Source of the DNA: Planctomycetota bacterium
GTDB taxonomy: Bacteria; Planctomycetota; Phycisphaerae; UBA1845; UTPLA1
DNA length: 64,000 nt
Assembly (NCBI GenBank): GCA_016235815.1
Contig: JACRIM010000034.1
Coordinates: forward strand, 1 to 64,000
Reading direction: 5' to 3'
In this document: piece by piece, positions 18,251 through 26,381 of the stretch
Layout: each line of letters opens with the position of its first letter
How positions within the stretch are numbered: the first letter of the stretch is position 1
Position numbers and translations under genes: made by a program
The notes under the pieces: model-generated
What the model saw: the letters and a program-made list of their open reading frames with translations, nothing else
Databases searched by the model: none
What the model was told of the DNA's origin: nothing

Positions 18251-20245
18251 CTAGCGAGGCGGAGGCTTGCCCACCAAGGGCTCCAGACGGCGCATCCAGT
18301 TGTTCCACGGCGTGCTGTAAATGCGAACGCTGCGCAGGAGTAACCGATTCTGCCCCCTGGAGCCGCGGAAGTCGAGTTTGACGTATCGGAATTCCGGGGC
18401 GGAAGTCATGCGAAACCGGGAACAGAGCGGCGTGATGGTCAGCCGTGCATCGGGCGCACGGTCTTTTGTGTCATAGATTTGGTACCAGTTTTTCTGATCG
18501 GACGAGACCCACCACGCGAAATCGGTTAACGCCTCGGACTCGGCATAGTCGATCATTTCGAGTCGGTCCGCACGGAGTGACCGGCCCAGATCGAAAACCA
18601 CCGTTGCAGGTCCAGGTTCAGAAGCGGCGGTGTATTCCTTGTCGACGATTCCACGCAGTGCGATGTCGACGCCATGCCCGTCCGGGCAAGCCGGCTGAGC
18701 GACCACGGTCGCGCCGCGAGCGCGGTCAACAGGCTTGTTCACCCCAACGGCCGCCAGAAAAACAAAGAGCACACCAAGGCCCAGAGCCATTGAGCGACCG
18801 GATCGTGCCGGGTTCGGCGTCGACGTCACAATTGCGGCCGCGGCTCCGAATCGAAGCGTGACGTAGCCGAGCAGAATCGGCACGACGGTCGTGAGCAGGC
18901 GATTCGCCGAATCGCCCCAGCCGATGCGGTAAGGTTGTTCGCGAAAAACGCCGAGTCCGTAAACCACCGCGAGGTAAACGCCGGCGCCGACCGTCCACCA
19001 GTCCTGTCGATGGAATCGGGGCAGCCCGAACGCGACTGCGATCAGCACCAACAGAATCGCCCACGACGCTCCCCAGCGCCCGTCGCTGAAAATGTTCTGC
19101 CCCATCGTCTCCATGCATCGGGCCATGTGTTCGGGCCGTTTGACGGTTACACCGACGACAAGAGCCGTCGCGCCAAACATCATGAGCCACGGTAGCCCCG
19201 CCATGCATCGGCGGACAATCGGCCGGTCAGGGATCATCGATGTTGCTGCGAACACCGCAATAATGCCCATCAGCCCCCAGGCCTTGGTCGGGGAGAGGAT
19301 GTCAGTCCCGCCGCCAATGAGCGCGATGAGCCGCAGGTACCAGACGACCGTTAAGGCGGAAACGGTGACGATGCACAGGAGCTTCGTTCGCCGACTGATA
19401 GTCTCGGTCCATAGAAGTGGGGCGGCAAACAATGCGAAATAAAGCGGCGACTCCGTGCGAAGCAGGATGAACCCGAAAAACGCGGCCATGCCGGGTATGA
19501 ACCAGCCCCGCTCCGATCGCGTTGTGCCAAGCCACATGCATGAAACGGCGAGAAACAGATACATCGCCGACGGCAGATTATTGTGAACGTAAAACGACTG
19601 AAAGAGGACGAAGTACGTTGATACGAAAAAGAGTGTGGCGATGGTTGACATCATTCGGGCCATTGCCGTGCCTACGTTGAGCGTGCGAAGGCCGGTCGCG
19701 CAGATGCCGAAGAAGGTGATCGCGAAGACTGCGGCCATCGTCGGCCACAAGGCGTAGAGAAAGTCCACGCCGATCATGAGTGAGGCCGATTGAGCGATCG
19801 GTACAAAGACGCCCCACGACGCAAGTGCTGGGTGACACGCCGGGTCGAATCCGCCGAATTGCGCGAGCTGCCGACCGAGGATAATCTGGGTAAAGGAGTC
19901 GTACGAGAGTGCGGAATAGTCGAAGCGGCTCGCCATTGCCGCGACGATGGCGACAAGGACCGTGGATGCCAGGAACTCAATACCATCGCGTCGGGAAAGG
20001 GATCGTGCCCGCTGAAGCTGACGTAGCACCACAATCGCGGCGATTCCCAGCCCGCCAAACATGCTCCATGCTGAGTAAGGCAGTTTGACGCAAAGTAACA
20101 GCAGGCCCCAAACGACCCACAGAAGCAATCCCCACAGCAGCCCCGGCCACCATGCGAGCCAACGGCTGCCGTGTGGAGTAGCGCGCGCAGCAATAATTCC
20201 GCCGGCAAGGTGTAGGAACAGAATGAAAAGGATCTGCGCGAACAT
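18251..20245 (-). CDS. Large polytopic membrane protein with discoidin-like C-terminal domain
   Basis: A protein of 664 residues. About 500 residues form many membrane segments with short loops. The first larger loop holds DYSALSYDSF, a position where GT-C type glycosyltransferases carry their catalytic acid. The last 130 residues leave the membrane and look like an F5/8 type C (discoidin) beta-sandwich, with an ATVVFDLGR segment, WWVSSDQKNW and FRYVKLDFRG. Such domains bind sugars. It may be a GT-C glycosyltransferase or polymerase, but no signature settles this. It sits in the glycan locus 9 bases from the next gene. Confidence 0.65.
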   Translation of the reverse strand: MFAQILFILFLHLAGGIIAARATPHGSRWLAWWPGLLWGLLLWVVWGLLLLCVKLPYSAWSMFGGLGIAAIVVLRQLQRARSLSRRDGIEFLASTVLVAIVAAMASRFDYSALSYDSFTQIILGRQLAQFGGFDPACHPALASWGVFVPIAQSASLMIGVDFLYALWPTMAAVFAITFFGICATGLRTLNVGTAMARMMSTIATLFFVSTYFVLFQSFYVHNNLPSAMYLFLAVSCMWLGTTRSERGWFIPGMAAFFGFILLRTESPLYFALFAAPLLWTETISRRTKLLCIVTVSALTVVWYLRLIALIGGGTDILSPTKAWGLMGIIAVFAATSMIPDRPIVRRCMAGLPWLMMFGATALVVGVTVKRPEHMARCMETMGQNIFSDGRWGASWAILLVLIAVAFGLPRFHRQDWWTVGAGVYLAVVYGLGVFREQPYRIGWGDSANRLLTTVVPILLGYVTLRFGAAAAIVTSTPNPARSGRSMALGLGVLFVFLAAVGVNKPVDRARGATVVAQPACPDGHGVDIALRGIVDKEYTAASEPGPATVVFDLGRSLRADRLEMIDYAESEALTDFAWWVSSDQKNWYQIYDTKDRAPDARLTITPLCSRFRMTSAPEFRYVKLDFRGSRGQNRLLLRSVRIYSTPWNNWMRRLEPLVGKPPPR

Positions 20246-20254
20246 GGTGATCCG

Positions 20255-20938
20255 TCAGCGGGTAAACATTCCGTCCGGCACGAGAACGTAAGACTTACCG
20301 TGAATGTATAAGCAATAGTTGATGGAGTCCGTGCGGTCGGGCGTTGTGTAAATGGTGAATATTCTGCCTCTACCGTCGGTTCGCGATTCGAAGGGTTTGG
20401 ATTTGAGCATTGCAGACTGAGCTTCCGTTAGCGCCGCGTCGTATTTGCCTACCACGAGCGTCCGTGCCCGGCTGACCTTGGTCAGATAGTGCTGATCCAG
20501 AAGTCCCGCTTCAGGAACGAGAACGGTTCGCCCGGCAACATGCCGCTCCAATGCAAGATAAAACGCAAGATGGGTCCGTTCATGCTCCGCCGGGCTGGAT
20601 TCAGCGTGTGCAAGGAGGGTGTGTTGGTCGTGCAGTGTGAGCCGGTAGGTCTCCGTGGCCGGTACGGATTGAAGAGTCTGCCAATTCCAGTAAATGCCGA
20701 CGATAAGCAGAACGATAAAACCGGATCGCAGCGTGTGCGCTGCGGCAGCGGGTCTGAATCTCGCCGTGATGATGAGCAACAGGAGCGCGACATAGACGAT
20801 TCGAAGCAGGTTGCCAAGGCGTGCAAGTGATTCTGCCAGATGCCCCCAGATGACCGAGCCGTCATCGTGGCGAAAGAGAAACGTACCCGCGAGCAATACG
20901 GCACAGAGCAATACCAAGCTCGCGATGCGATCCTTCAC
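20255..20938 (-). CDS. Hypothetical membrane protein
   Basis: I do not recognise the family. It has three membrane segments in the first 90 residues, then a soluble domain of about 130 residues with one conspicuous hydrophobic strand region (TVLVPEAGLL) and a Tyr-rich tail. This layout resembles the C-terminal soluble parts of GT-C proteins. The GTG at 20938 is preceded by GAGGA; another GTG at 21001 is possible but has a weaker site. It lies between the flippase and the large polytopic protein and may work with the latter. Confidence 0.6.
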   Translation of the reverse strand: MKDRIASLVLLCAVLLAGTFLFRHDDGSVIWGHLAESLARLGNLLRIVYVALLLLIITARFRPAAAAHTLRSGFIVLLIVGIYWNWQTLQSVPATETYRLTLHDQHTLLAHAESSPAEHERTHLAFYLALERHVAGRTVLVPEAGLLDQHYLTKVSRARTLVVGKYDAALTEAQSAMLKSKPFESRTDGRGRIFTIYTTPDRTDSINYCLYIHGKSYVLVPDGMFTR

Positions 20939-21014
20939 ATGACATCCTCGTGCGAGGGGATCCTTCAGCCGCGCCGCGAGTATAGGCGGGCGGGTGTTCA
21001 CGGCTCAAGCGGAA

Positions 21015-22286
21015 TTACAATCGCACACCCACAAGCCTGCGGGCAAGAATGGCGATGAGCGCTGCCTCAACAAGAAACGCCGCTCCCGTGGCCGCCGCCG
21101 AACCGGTGGCGCCAAACGGAGGCACCATGGCAAGATTGAGCACCAGGTTGGTCAGTGCGACAAGGCCGACCAGCATCGTGTGGGAGCCGGGATGGCCCGA
21201 TTGCAGCAGGATTCCCATGAACGGCCGGTACCGGGCGTTGAGGCAGATGCCGGCGATGAGAATGCCGAAGACGATCCAGCTTGCCTGAAACGCGGCATCG
21301 ACGCGGATGAGTCGCAATGCCAAGGGATACACCGCGACGCTGATCGCGCCGACGACGAGCATGAGCGGGAAAAAGGTGCGGCGAAGTTTTCGCGAGAATG
21401 CCTCGATGTCCTGCCGGCGATCCTCGGCCAAGTGGCCGCCGATGATCGGGTCCACGTTGGTGCGCATGGCGAGCGGAATTTGCGCGAACCCTTCAGCAAG
21501 AATCGCGGCGAAACTGTAAATGCCGACCGTGGCGTCGTCGCGAAAGTAACCAAGGATGAGGATATCGACGCGCGTGTTAAGTTCATGAAGCACGCCGCTG
21601 AGAAACCCGCGCAGCCCGTAATTGATATGCGTTGGAAACCATTTCGTAAGTGCGCTGCCGAATCGGAATCGGAAAATCGCGATGCGGATGTACGCCGTGA
21701 GACCGACGAAGAGAAGCAATTCCGAGGCGCTGAGGGCGATGGTGAGTTGGCTCGCGGGGCGTCCCATCGCGACCAACCCTGCAAGGAATGCCAGTAGCAG
21801 CACATAGCGCGCCGATTGGAACACGGCATAGGCCCGCATATGGCGTAGGCCGCTGAGCACGTTGAGGAGCAGTTTATTAAGGGAAAAAGCGAACAGCCCG
21901 GGAAGCATGAAAGCGATGGAATCCGCCACGTCGAGGCTTCCCATCAATCGACCCGCCCAATCCCGGGCGATCCATGCGATCAGACACACGATGAATGAGA
22001 CGGCTCCAACCAGCATGAGCGCGGACGAAGTGGCCTGCGCCGCGTGGTCGAGATCGTCCTGTTTTCGCGAGACTTGGTGTAAGACCGAATACTGAAGTCC
22101 GCCGACGGCTAATTGCGACAGGACGATGTAGAACGCAAAGGCTTGATTGAAAACGCCAAGCGCCGACGACCCCAGCCGCGCGGCGATGATGTAATTGACC
22201 ACCACGCCGCCGAGGCCCGCAATCACGAGACTGCCCAGCACCCAGATGACATCCACGCGGAAATTTCGTGCGGTGGGTTTCGTCAT
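21015..22286 (-). CDS. Polysaccharide flippase (Wzx/MOP family)
   Basis: A protein of 423 residues with about twelve membrane segments and the features of the MOP superfamily, including the N-terminal AARLGSSALGVFN block and the mid-protein HELNTRVDILILGYF block typical of O-antigen flippases. These proteins move lipid-linked oligosaccharides across the inner membrane. The start follows the preceding methyltransferase stop by only a few bases. The locus also encodes a Wzt-type ABC ATPase, so both classes of export machinery are hinted at. Confidence 0.88.
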   Translation of the reverse strand: MTKPTARNFRVDVIWVLGSLVIAGLGGVVVNYIIAARLGSSALGVFNQAFAFYIVLSQLAVGGLQYSVLHQVSRKQDDLDHAAQATSSALMLVGAVSFIVCLIAWIARDWAGRLMGSLDVADSIAFMLPGLFAFSLNKLLLNVLSGLRHMRAYAVFQSARYVLLLAFLAGLVAMGRPASQLTIALSASELLLFVGLTAYIRIAIFRFRFGSALTKWFPTHINYGLRGFLSGVLHELNTRVDILILGYFRDDATVGIYSFAAILAEGFAQIPLAMRTNVDPIIGGHLAEDRRQDIEAFSRKLRRTFFPLMLVVGAISVAVYPLALRLIRVDAAFQASWIVFGILIAGICLNARYRPFMGILLQSGHPGSHTMLVGLVALTNLVLNLAMVPPFGATGSAAATGAAFLVEAALIAILARRLVGVRL

Positions 22287-22289
22287 GAA

Positions 22290-23129
22290 TCAGGCGAAAG
22301 TGCCCCAGGCGATGAGGTTCCAACTCAAGAAGCGAAACGGCCCCGGCAAATGATTGTCGAATACGTAGTCGAGGCCGTGCGCAACCTTGGAAAGCGGCGT
22401 AAAGATAAACTGCGGCCGCAGCACGACCTCTGCGAACGGGGTTGAGAAATACCCCTGATACTCAACTTGTACATTCTTGATTCCGTTCACCGTAAGCAGA
22501 TCGCGAAGTTCGTCGCGCGTGAAATAGTGCTGATCCTCGGAGTAGGACGAATCCAGCTTTTGACGCATTCGGCGCAGCCCCTGAATCAACGGATTGCCGC
22601 GGTTCGGCTCGAAGGCGACGAAATAGGACCCGGGCCGGGCGATGCGATGGAGCGACTGCATGACCTGCGAGACATCGAGCATGTGGTGCAGCGCCCCCAG
22701 CAGAATGACCATGTCGGCAATGCCCGAGGGTATTTCGGCGGACTTGATGTTCGCGCAAAGAAAGTCGGCGGGGCAATCCGCGTTGAGCCTACGGGCCTCC
22801 TCAATCATCTGCGCCGAATGGTCGATGCCGACATAGCGGTTGTAGCGTCCTTTGAGGTAGCGGGCAGCGCGGCCCAATCCGCAGCCCACCTCCACAATCG
22901 TGCCAATTTGCCCCGATTTTCCCAACGCCGGTTCCACACATCGCGCAACTTGGTAACGCCGAATGCCCGATGACGATGCGGCTGCGTCCTTCCGCCGGTA
23001 TTCCGCGACGATGCGATCGAAAAGTTGTCGATCGTGAATCTCGACCGGGTCTTCGTGCGTACCCGCGGCATCGCTTGCGGCAATTGGCTCCGCACTGGCG
23101 GGCTTGATGGCAAGGGCCTCATCAGTCAT
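22290..23129 (-). CDS. Class I SAM-dependent methyltransferase
   Basis: A protein of 279 residues with the SAM motif VEVGCGLGRAARYLKG, an acidic strand end in YVGIDHS and a typical post-motif region (ILLGALHHMLD). The C-terminal third is less conserved and has no membrane segment. The ATG overlaps the stop of the amidotransferase gene (ATGA), so translation is coupled. It probably methylates a sugar nucleotide or glycan intermediate. Confidence 0.88.
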   Translation of the reverse strand: MTDEALAIKPASAEPIAASDAAGTHEDPVEIHDRQLFDRIVAEYRRKDAAASSSGIRRYQVARCVEPALGKSGQIGTIVEVGCGLGRAARYLKGRYNRYVGIDHSAQMIEEARRLNADCPADFLCANIKSAEIPSGIADMVILLGALHHMLDVSQVMQSLHRIARPGSYFVAFEPNRGNPLIQGLRRMRQKLDSSYSEDQHYFTRDELRDLLTVNGIKNVQVEYQGYFSTPFAEVVLRPQFIFTPLSKVAHGLDYVFDNHLPGPFRFLSWNLIAWGTFA

Positions 23130-25183
23130 GGGGCAATTCTCCCCGCACCAAGGTCAGACATCGGTCGAATCTTTGGTATTCGATTGATCGTGTTGATCGC
23201 CTGTTCAAAATCGACGCCGATGATCTCGCAATACCATCGCATCGACTTCCATCGCGGTTTATTCTCTTCGGCGACACGGGCCAGCGCCTCATCGCGCGTG
23301 ATGATCCCTTCGCGAATCTGATTGCTTCGGAAGGTGTCGTTCTCGCAGAAGCCCGCGACGGTTTGATAAATGTAATTGTAAAAGGATGCGGTGCCGTCGC
23401 CAATGCGCCATGTTGTCTTGGTGTCGTCGGCGAGTTCCCAGTCATACTCGCCGCGCAGCGTGGAGACGACTTCCTGCTCATCCCATTTGATGTAGCGATA
23501 CAAGTTGATGAAGTCCCGCTTGACGATGTAGTAACAGGCGTAGGCAAAGAACGTGTCGGCGAGAGAAACGTTGAGATACGCCGGATTTCTCAGGTACTGC
23601 CCGCCGTAATACTGAAGAATCTTCACCTTGCTCATCACCGAGAGTGCATAGGCGTGGTCGTCGCTGACCTTTGCCGGCGCAATCTTGGAGAAACCAGTCT
23701 TGAAATCCGTCCGCTCCAGCATGTTCTCACCGAGCATCGTCACCGGTACGCCGAGCTGCCGCTTGAGTCGGTTCGCATGGTAGAAATACTGTTTGTCGCC
23801 CGCCATAAAGAGCGGGATCATCCCGAGGTCCGGCCGGCGAAGCCAGGCAAGAACATTCTTGCGAATATTCCGTCGCTTCTTGGCGATGTCGGCCGAGACG
23901 AGGATGTGCTCGACGCCGAGCGCGCCGCACATCCGTGAGATGTTCCGCCGTGCCAAGTCTGTGACCATTCCCCAGTCATAGGTGTAGGCCACGGGGTTCA
24001 TCTTCAGCACACGTTTCACGACGTGCAAAGCATGGCAACTGTCGCGGCCGCCGCTGATCCCGACGAGGCAATCGGGCCGACCGTCCGTTCTGCGAAAGGG
24101 TGCGACCAGTTGCTCCAAAGCGTCCTGGCCGTGATAGGTCAGTTTCTGATATCGCTTGCAGTAGTTGCAGACGCCGGATTCATCAAAGGCGATGTACGGC
24201 ATCGTCTCCGGAAGGATGCATCGTGTGCAGCGGCGCAGGTTTCTTGGCGGTGCGCCTTCACCACATTTGGGCGCCTCGTCGCGACCGCTGGCCAGGCTGC
24301 TATGGCGTTTGGTGTCGTTGGCCCTTGCCTCGGGAAGAATCTCGATCACCTTGCGAGCATCGCCGGGTCGCGCGGCCGTGATGGCGGTACCGACCGGCTC
24401 GGCGAGCAAGAATGGCCGCAGGGAAGCATCACTCAGTTCGACGAGGTACGCCTCGCCGGCGCGGACGTGTTGAATCGTGCAATCACCCATCTCGCTGCGA
24501 ATGGCTCGCTCGCGCAGAAGCATTTCAAGAATGTATCGCTCGGATGCGAAGACCAGGGACTTATTACCGTTGGCGCGTCCGAGGTAGAGCGAGCCGTTGT
24601 TGGTTGCGAGAACAACCTGATTCAAATCGCCGAAGAGAAGCGCGACCGACGCCGCGCCGCGAATCTGGCGGAACGTCTCCTGAACCGCTTCGATCAACGG
24701 CCGACCCTCGCCCATGAAGTGCCTCGTCAAGCCGAGAATCACTTCGGAATCCACGTCGCTGCGGCGCGTCATGGTCGGGTAGCGCCGCCACAGTTCGTCG
24801 AAGTTCACAATGATGCCGTTGTGGATGCCGACGAGGTTCTCCGCCGTAACGGGCTGGTTGTTGAGGTACTCGTCCTGCCCACCGGTGGTGACGAGCCGTG
24901 AGTGGCCGATGATGGCGACGGGCCGGCTCGACGAGCCGTTGCCATTGGAGTGGCCGTTGAGCGTATCGCGCATGAGTCCGCGATAACGCGGGCGGCGGAT
25001 CATCTCGGTGGCGCGGGTGTCTTCTTTGTAGATGCGAATCGCATCGGTCGTGAGCGCGGCGACGCCGGCGGCTTCTTTTCCGCGTGACTCGGAAAGCGTG
25101 AAAAGACGCTCGACGGCGTGCTCGATCCACGCCGGAGAATGGTTGCGTGCGTCGCTGGTGATAACTCCGAAGATGCCGCACAT
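23126..25183 (-). CDS. Fusion of class II glutamine amidotransferase and WbpG-type N-acetyl sugar amidotransferase
   Basis: The first 290 or so residues form an N-terminal-nucleophile glutaminase: the chain starts MCGIFGV, so Cys2 becomes the catalytic residue. After a short linker, a CTRCILPETMP ... GVCNYC zinc motif (near 317-340) introduces a PP-loop ATPase with SGGRDS near 376-381, typical of the WbpG/PseA sugar amidotransferases that turn an acetamido group into an acetamidino group. In known systems such as P. aeruginosa WbpG, ammonia comes from separate HisH/HisF-like proteins; here a class II glutaminase is built in. The overall plan recalls asparagine synthetase B, but the zinc motif and the rest point to WbpG. 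The gene couples to a methyltransferase by an ATGA overlap. Confidence 0.88.
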   Translation of the reverse strand: MCGIFGVITSDARNHSPAWIEHAVERLFTLSESRGKEAAGVAALTTDAIRIYKEDTRATEMIRRPRYRGLMRDTLNGHSNGNGSSSRPVAIIGHSRLVTTGGQDEYLNNQPVTAENLVGIHNGIIVNFDELWRRYPTMTRRSDVDSEVILGLTRHFMGEGRPLIEAVQETFRQIRGAASVALLFGDLNQVVLATNNGSLYLGRANGNKSLVFASERYILEMLLRERAIRSEMGDCTIQHVRAGEAYLVELSDASLRPFLLAEPVGTAITAARPGDARKVIEILPEARANDTKRHSSLASGRDEAPKCGEGAPPRNLRRCTRCILPETMPYIAFDESGVCNYCKRYQKLTYHGQDALEQLVAPFRRTDGRPDCLVGISGGRDSCHALHVVKRVLKMNPVAYTYDWGMVTDLARRNISRMCGALGVEHILVSADIAKKRRNIRKNVLAWLRRPDLGMIPLFMAGDKQYFYHANRLKRQLGVPVTMLGENMLERTDFKTGFSKIAPAKVSDDHAYALSVMSKVKILQYYGGQYLRNPAYLNVSLADTFFAYACYYIVKRDFINLYRYIKWDEQEVVSTLRGEYDWELADDTKTTWRIGDGTASFYNYIYQTVAGFCENDTFRSNQIREGIITRDEALARVAEENKPRWKSMRWYCEIIGVDFEQAINTINRIPKIRPMSDLGAGRIAP

Positions 25184-25204
25184 GGGTGAATGCTCGCGCC
25201 TCCG

Positions 25205-26083
25205 CTATCGATGGATCTCGCGTCGGATGGCCGACACTTGTTCGCAGACAATCCCGAGGAAAAAGAGAATGATGCCGGTGATGAAGAGCAACACCATGGA
25301 CTCAGTGATGTGGATACGTTCCATCAGGCTGTAAATGACAAAATAGACGACACTGGCGCCCATAAAGAAGAACGCAAGCGGCACGAACACCCGCATCGGG
25401 TTGAACAACACCGTCAGGTTGACGATCAGCATGAGTACGCGGAAGCCATCTTGAAAGATTTTGACGGAGCTATTACGACCTTCGCGGCGGCGCGTGGTGA
25501 TCGGGACGTAATTTACACTTGAGCCAGTGCGAAACATGGCGAGCGTGCTGGTCGTCGAGAAGGAAAACCCGTCCGGCATCAGGTGCAGGTATCGCCTGAT
25601 AACGGCGGTCTTGAAGGATCGCAGGCCGGAGTTGAGATCGGGGATCTTTTTTGCCGCGAGGAGATTCGCGAACCAGGCGAGAATGCGTTTGCCCGGCATT
25701 CGTATCAGGGACTGGTGCGAAGCGCCGTCGCGCGCGCCGACGACCATGTCAAAGCGGCTCGCATCGGCCGCGACCTTCATCACCTCTGCGAATCCATGCT
25801 GCCCGTCGGCGTCGCAGGTGATGACGTAATCCGTCGTTACGGCTTGAATACCAGTCTTCAGGGCCGCGCCGTAACCGCGGTTATACGGATGGGACAAAAC
25901 GGTCACGCCATGATGCCGCGCCTCGTCGGCGGTTGCGTCGGTCGAGCCGTCGTCGACCACGATTATCTCGCGGCAGCCCGGAAGCGTCTTTAGTTCGTCC
26001 AGCACTCCACCGATCGCGCCGGCTTCGTTGAAGGCGGGAATGACCAGTGAAAACGTGATGGCAGCGGCCGGTTGGTCGCTCAT
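25205..26083 (-). CDS. Family 2 glycosyltransferase with two C-terminal membrane segments
   Basis: The GT2 domain opens with LVIPAFNEAGAIG, followed by VVDDGSTD and CDADGQH, the metal-binding acidic pair. Two membrane segments fill the last 90 residues (about 215-280), as in dolichyl/undecaprenyl-phosphate glycosyltransferases (DPM1/GtrB types). It probably loads a sugar onto a polyprenyl phosphate for later transfer by a GT-C enzyme, possibly the polytopic proteins of this locus. The start at 26083 has GGGACGAG upstream; a longer frame from 26233 has an unconvincing N-terminus. Confidence 0.88.
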   Translation of the reverse strand: MSDQPAAAITFSLVIPAFNEAGAIGGVLDELKTLPGCREIIVVDDGSTDATADEARHHGVTVLSHPYNRGYGAALKTGIQAVTTDYVITCDADGQHGFAEVMKVAADASRFDMVVGARDGASHQSLIRMPGKRILAWFANLLAAKKIPDLNSGLRSFKTAVIRRYLHLMPDGFSFSTTSTLAMFRTGSSVNYVPITTRRREGRNSSVKIFQDGFRVLMLIVNLTVLFNPMRVFVPLAFFFMGASVVYFVIYSLMERIHITESMVLLFITGIILFFLGIVCEQVSAIRREIHR

Positions 26084-26381
26084 CGCGCTCGTCCCACGAA
26101 GTTCATCTCGGCCTGGAATTGTATTGGAGTAATCGCCATGCATGGTCGGCTCGAGGAGGCGGGATGGCGTCGATTGCGAAGGTTCGACGTTATCCGGGTT
26201 GCGACGGAGGGTAGGGTGTCGAAGGTCATCCATAACGTTCTGACGGACCCGTGCCGGTCAAGCAACGCCTCTGTTCCGTGCATAGCCTAACCGCGTTTTT
26301 GGCGATGCTCCAGTGGCCGTGTTCATGCGGCATTTGAAGTTCTCCGAAACGCACAAAGGATAAGTCAAGGCGCCCCTATTC
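26084..26381. other. Intergenic gap within the glycan locus
   Basis: 298 bases without a recognisable gene separate the large fusion from the GT2 gene. A TACAAT box on the minus strand (26118-26123) could be part of a promoter for GT2, but it has no good -35 partner. I see no hairpin terminator. Confidence 0.4.
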
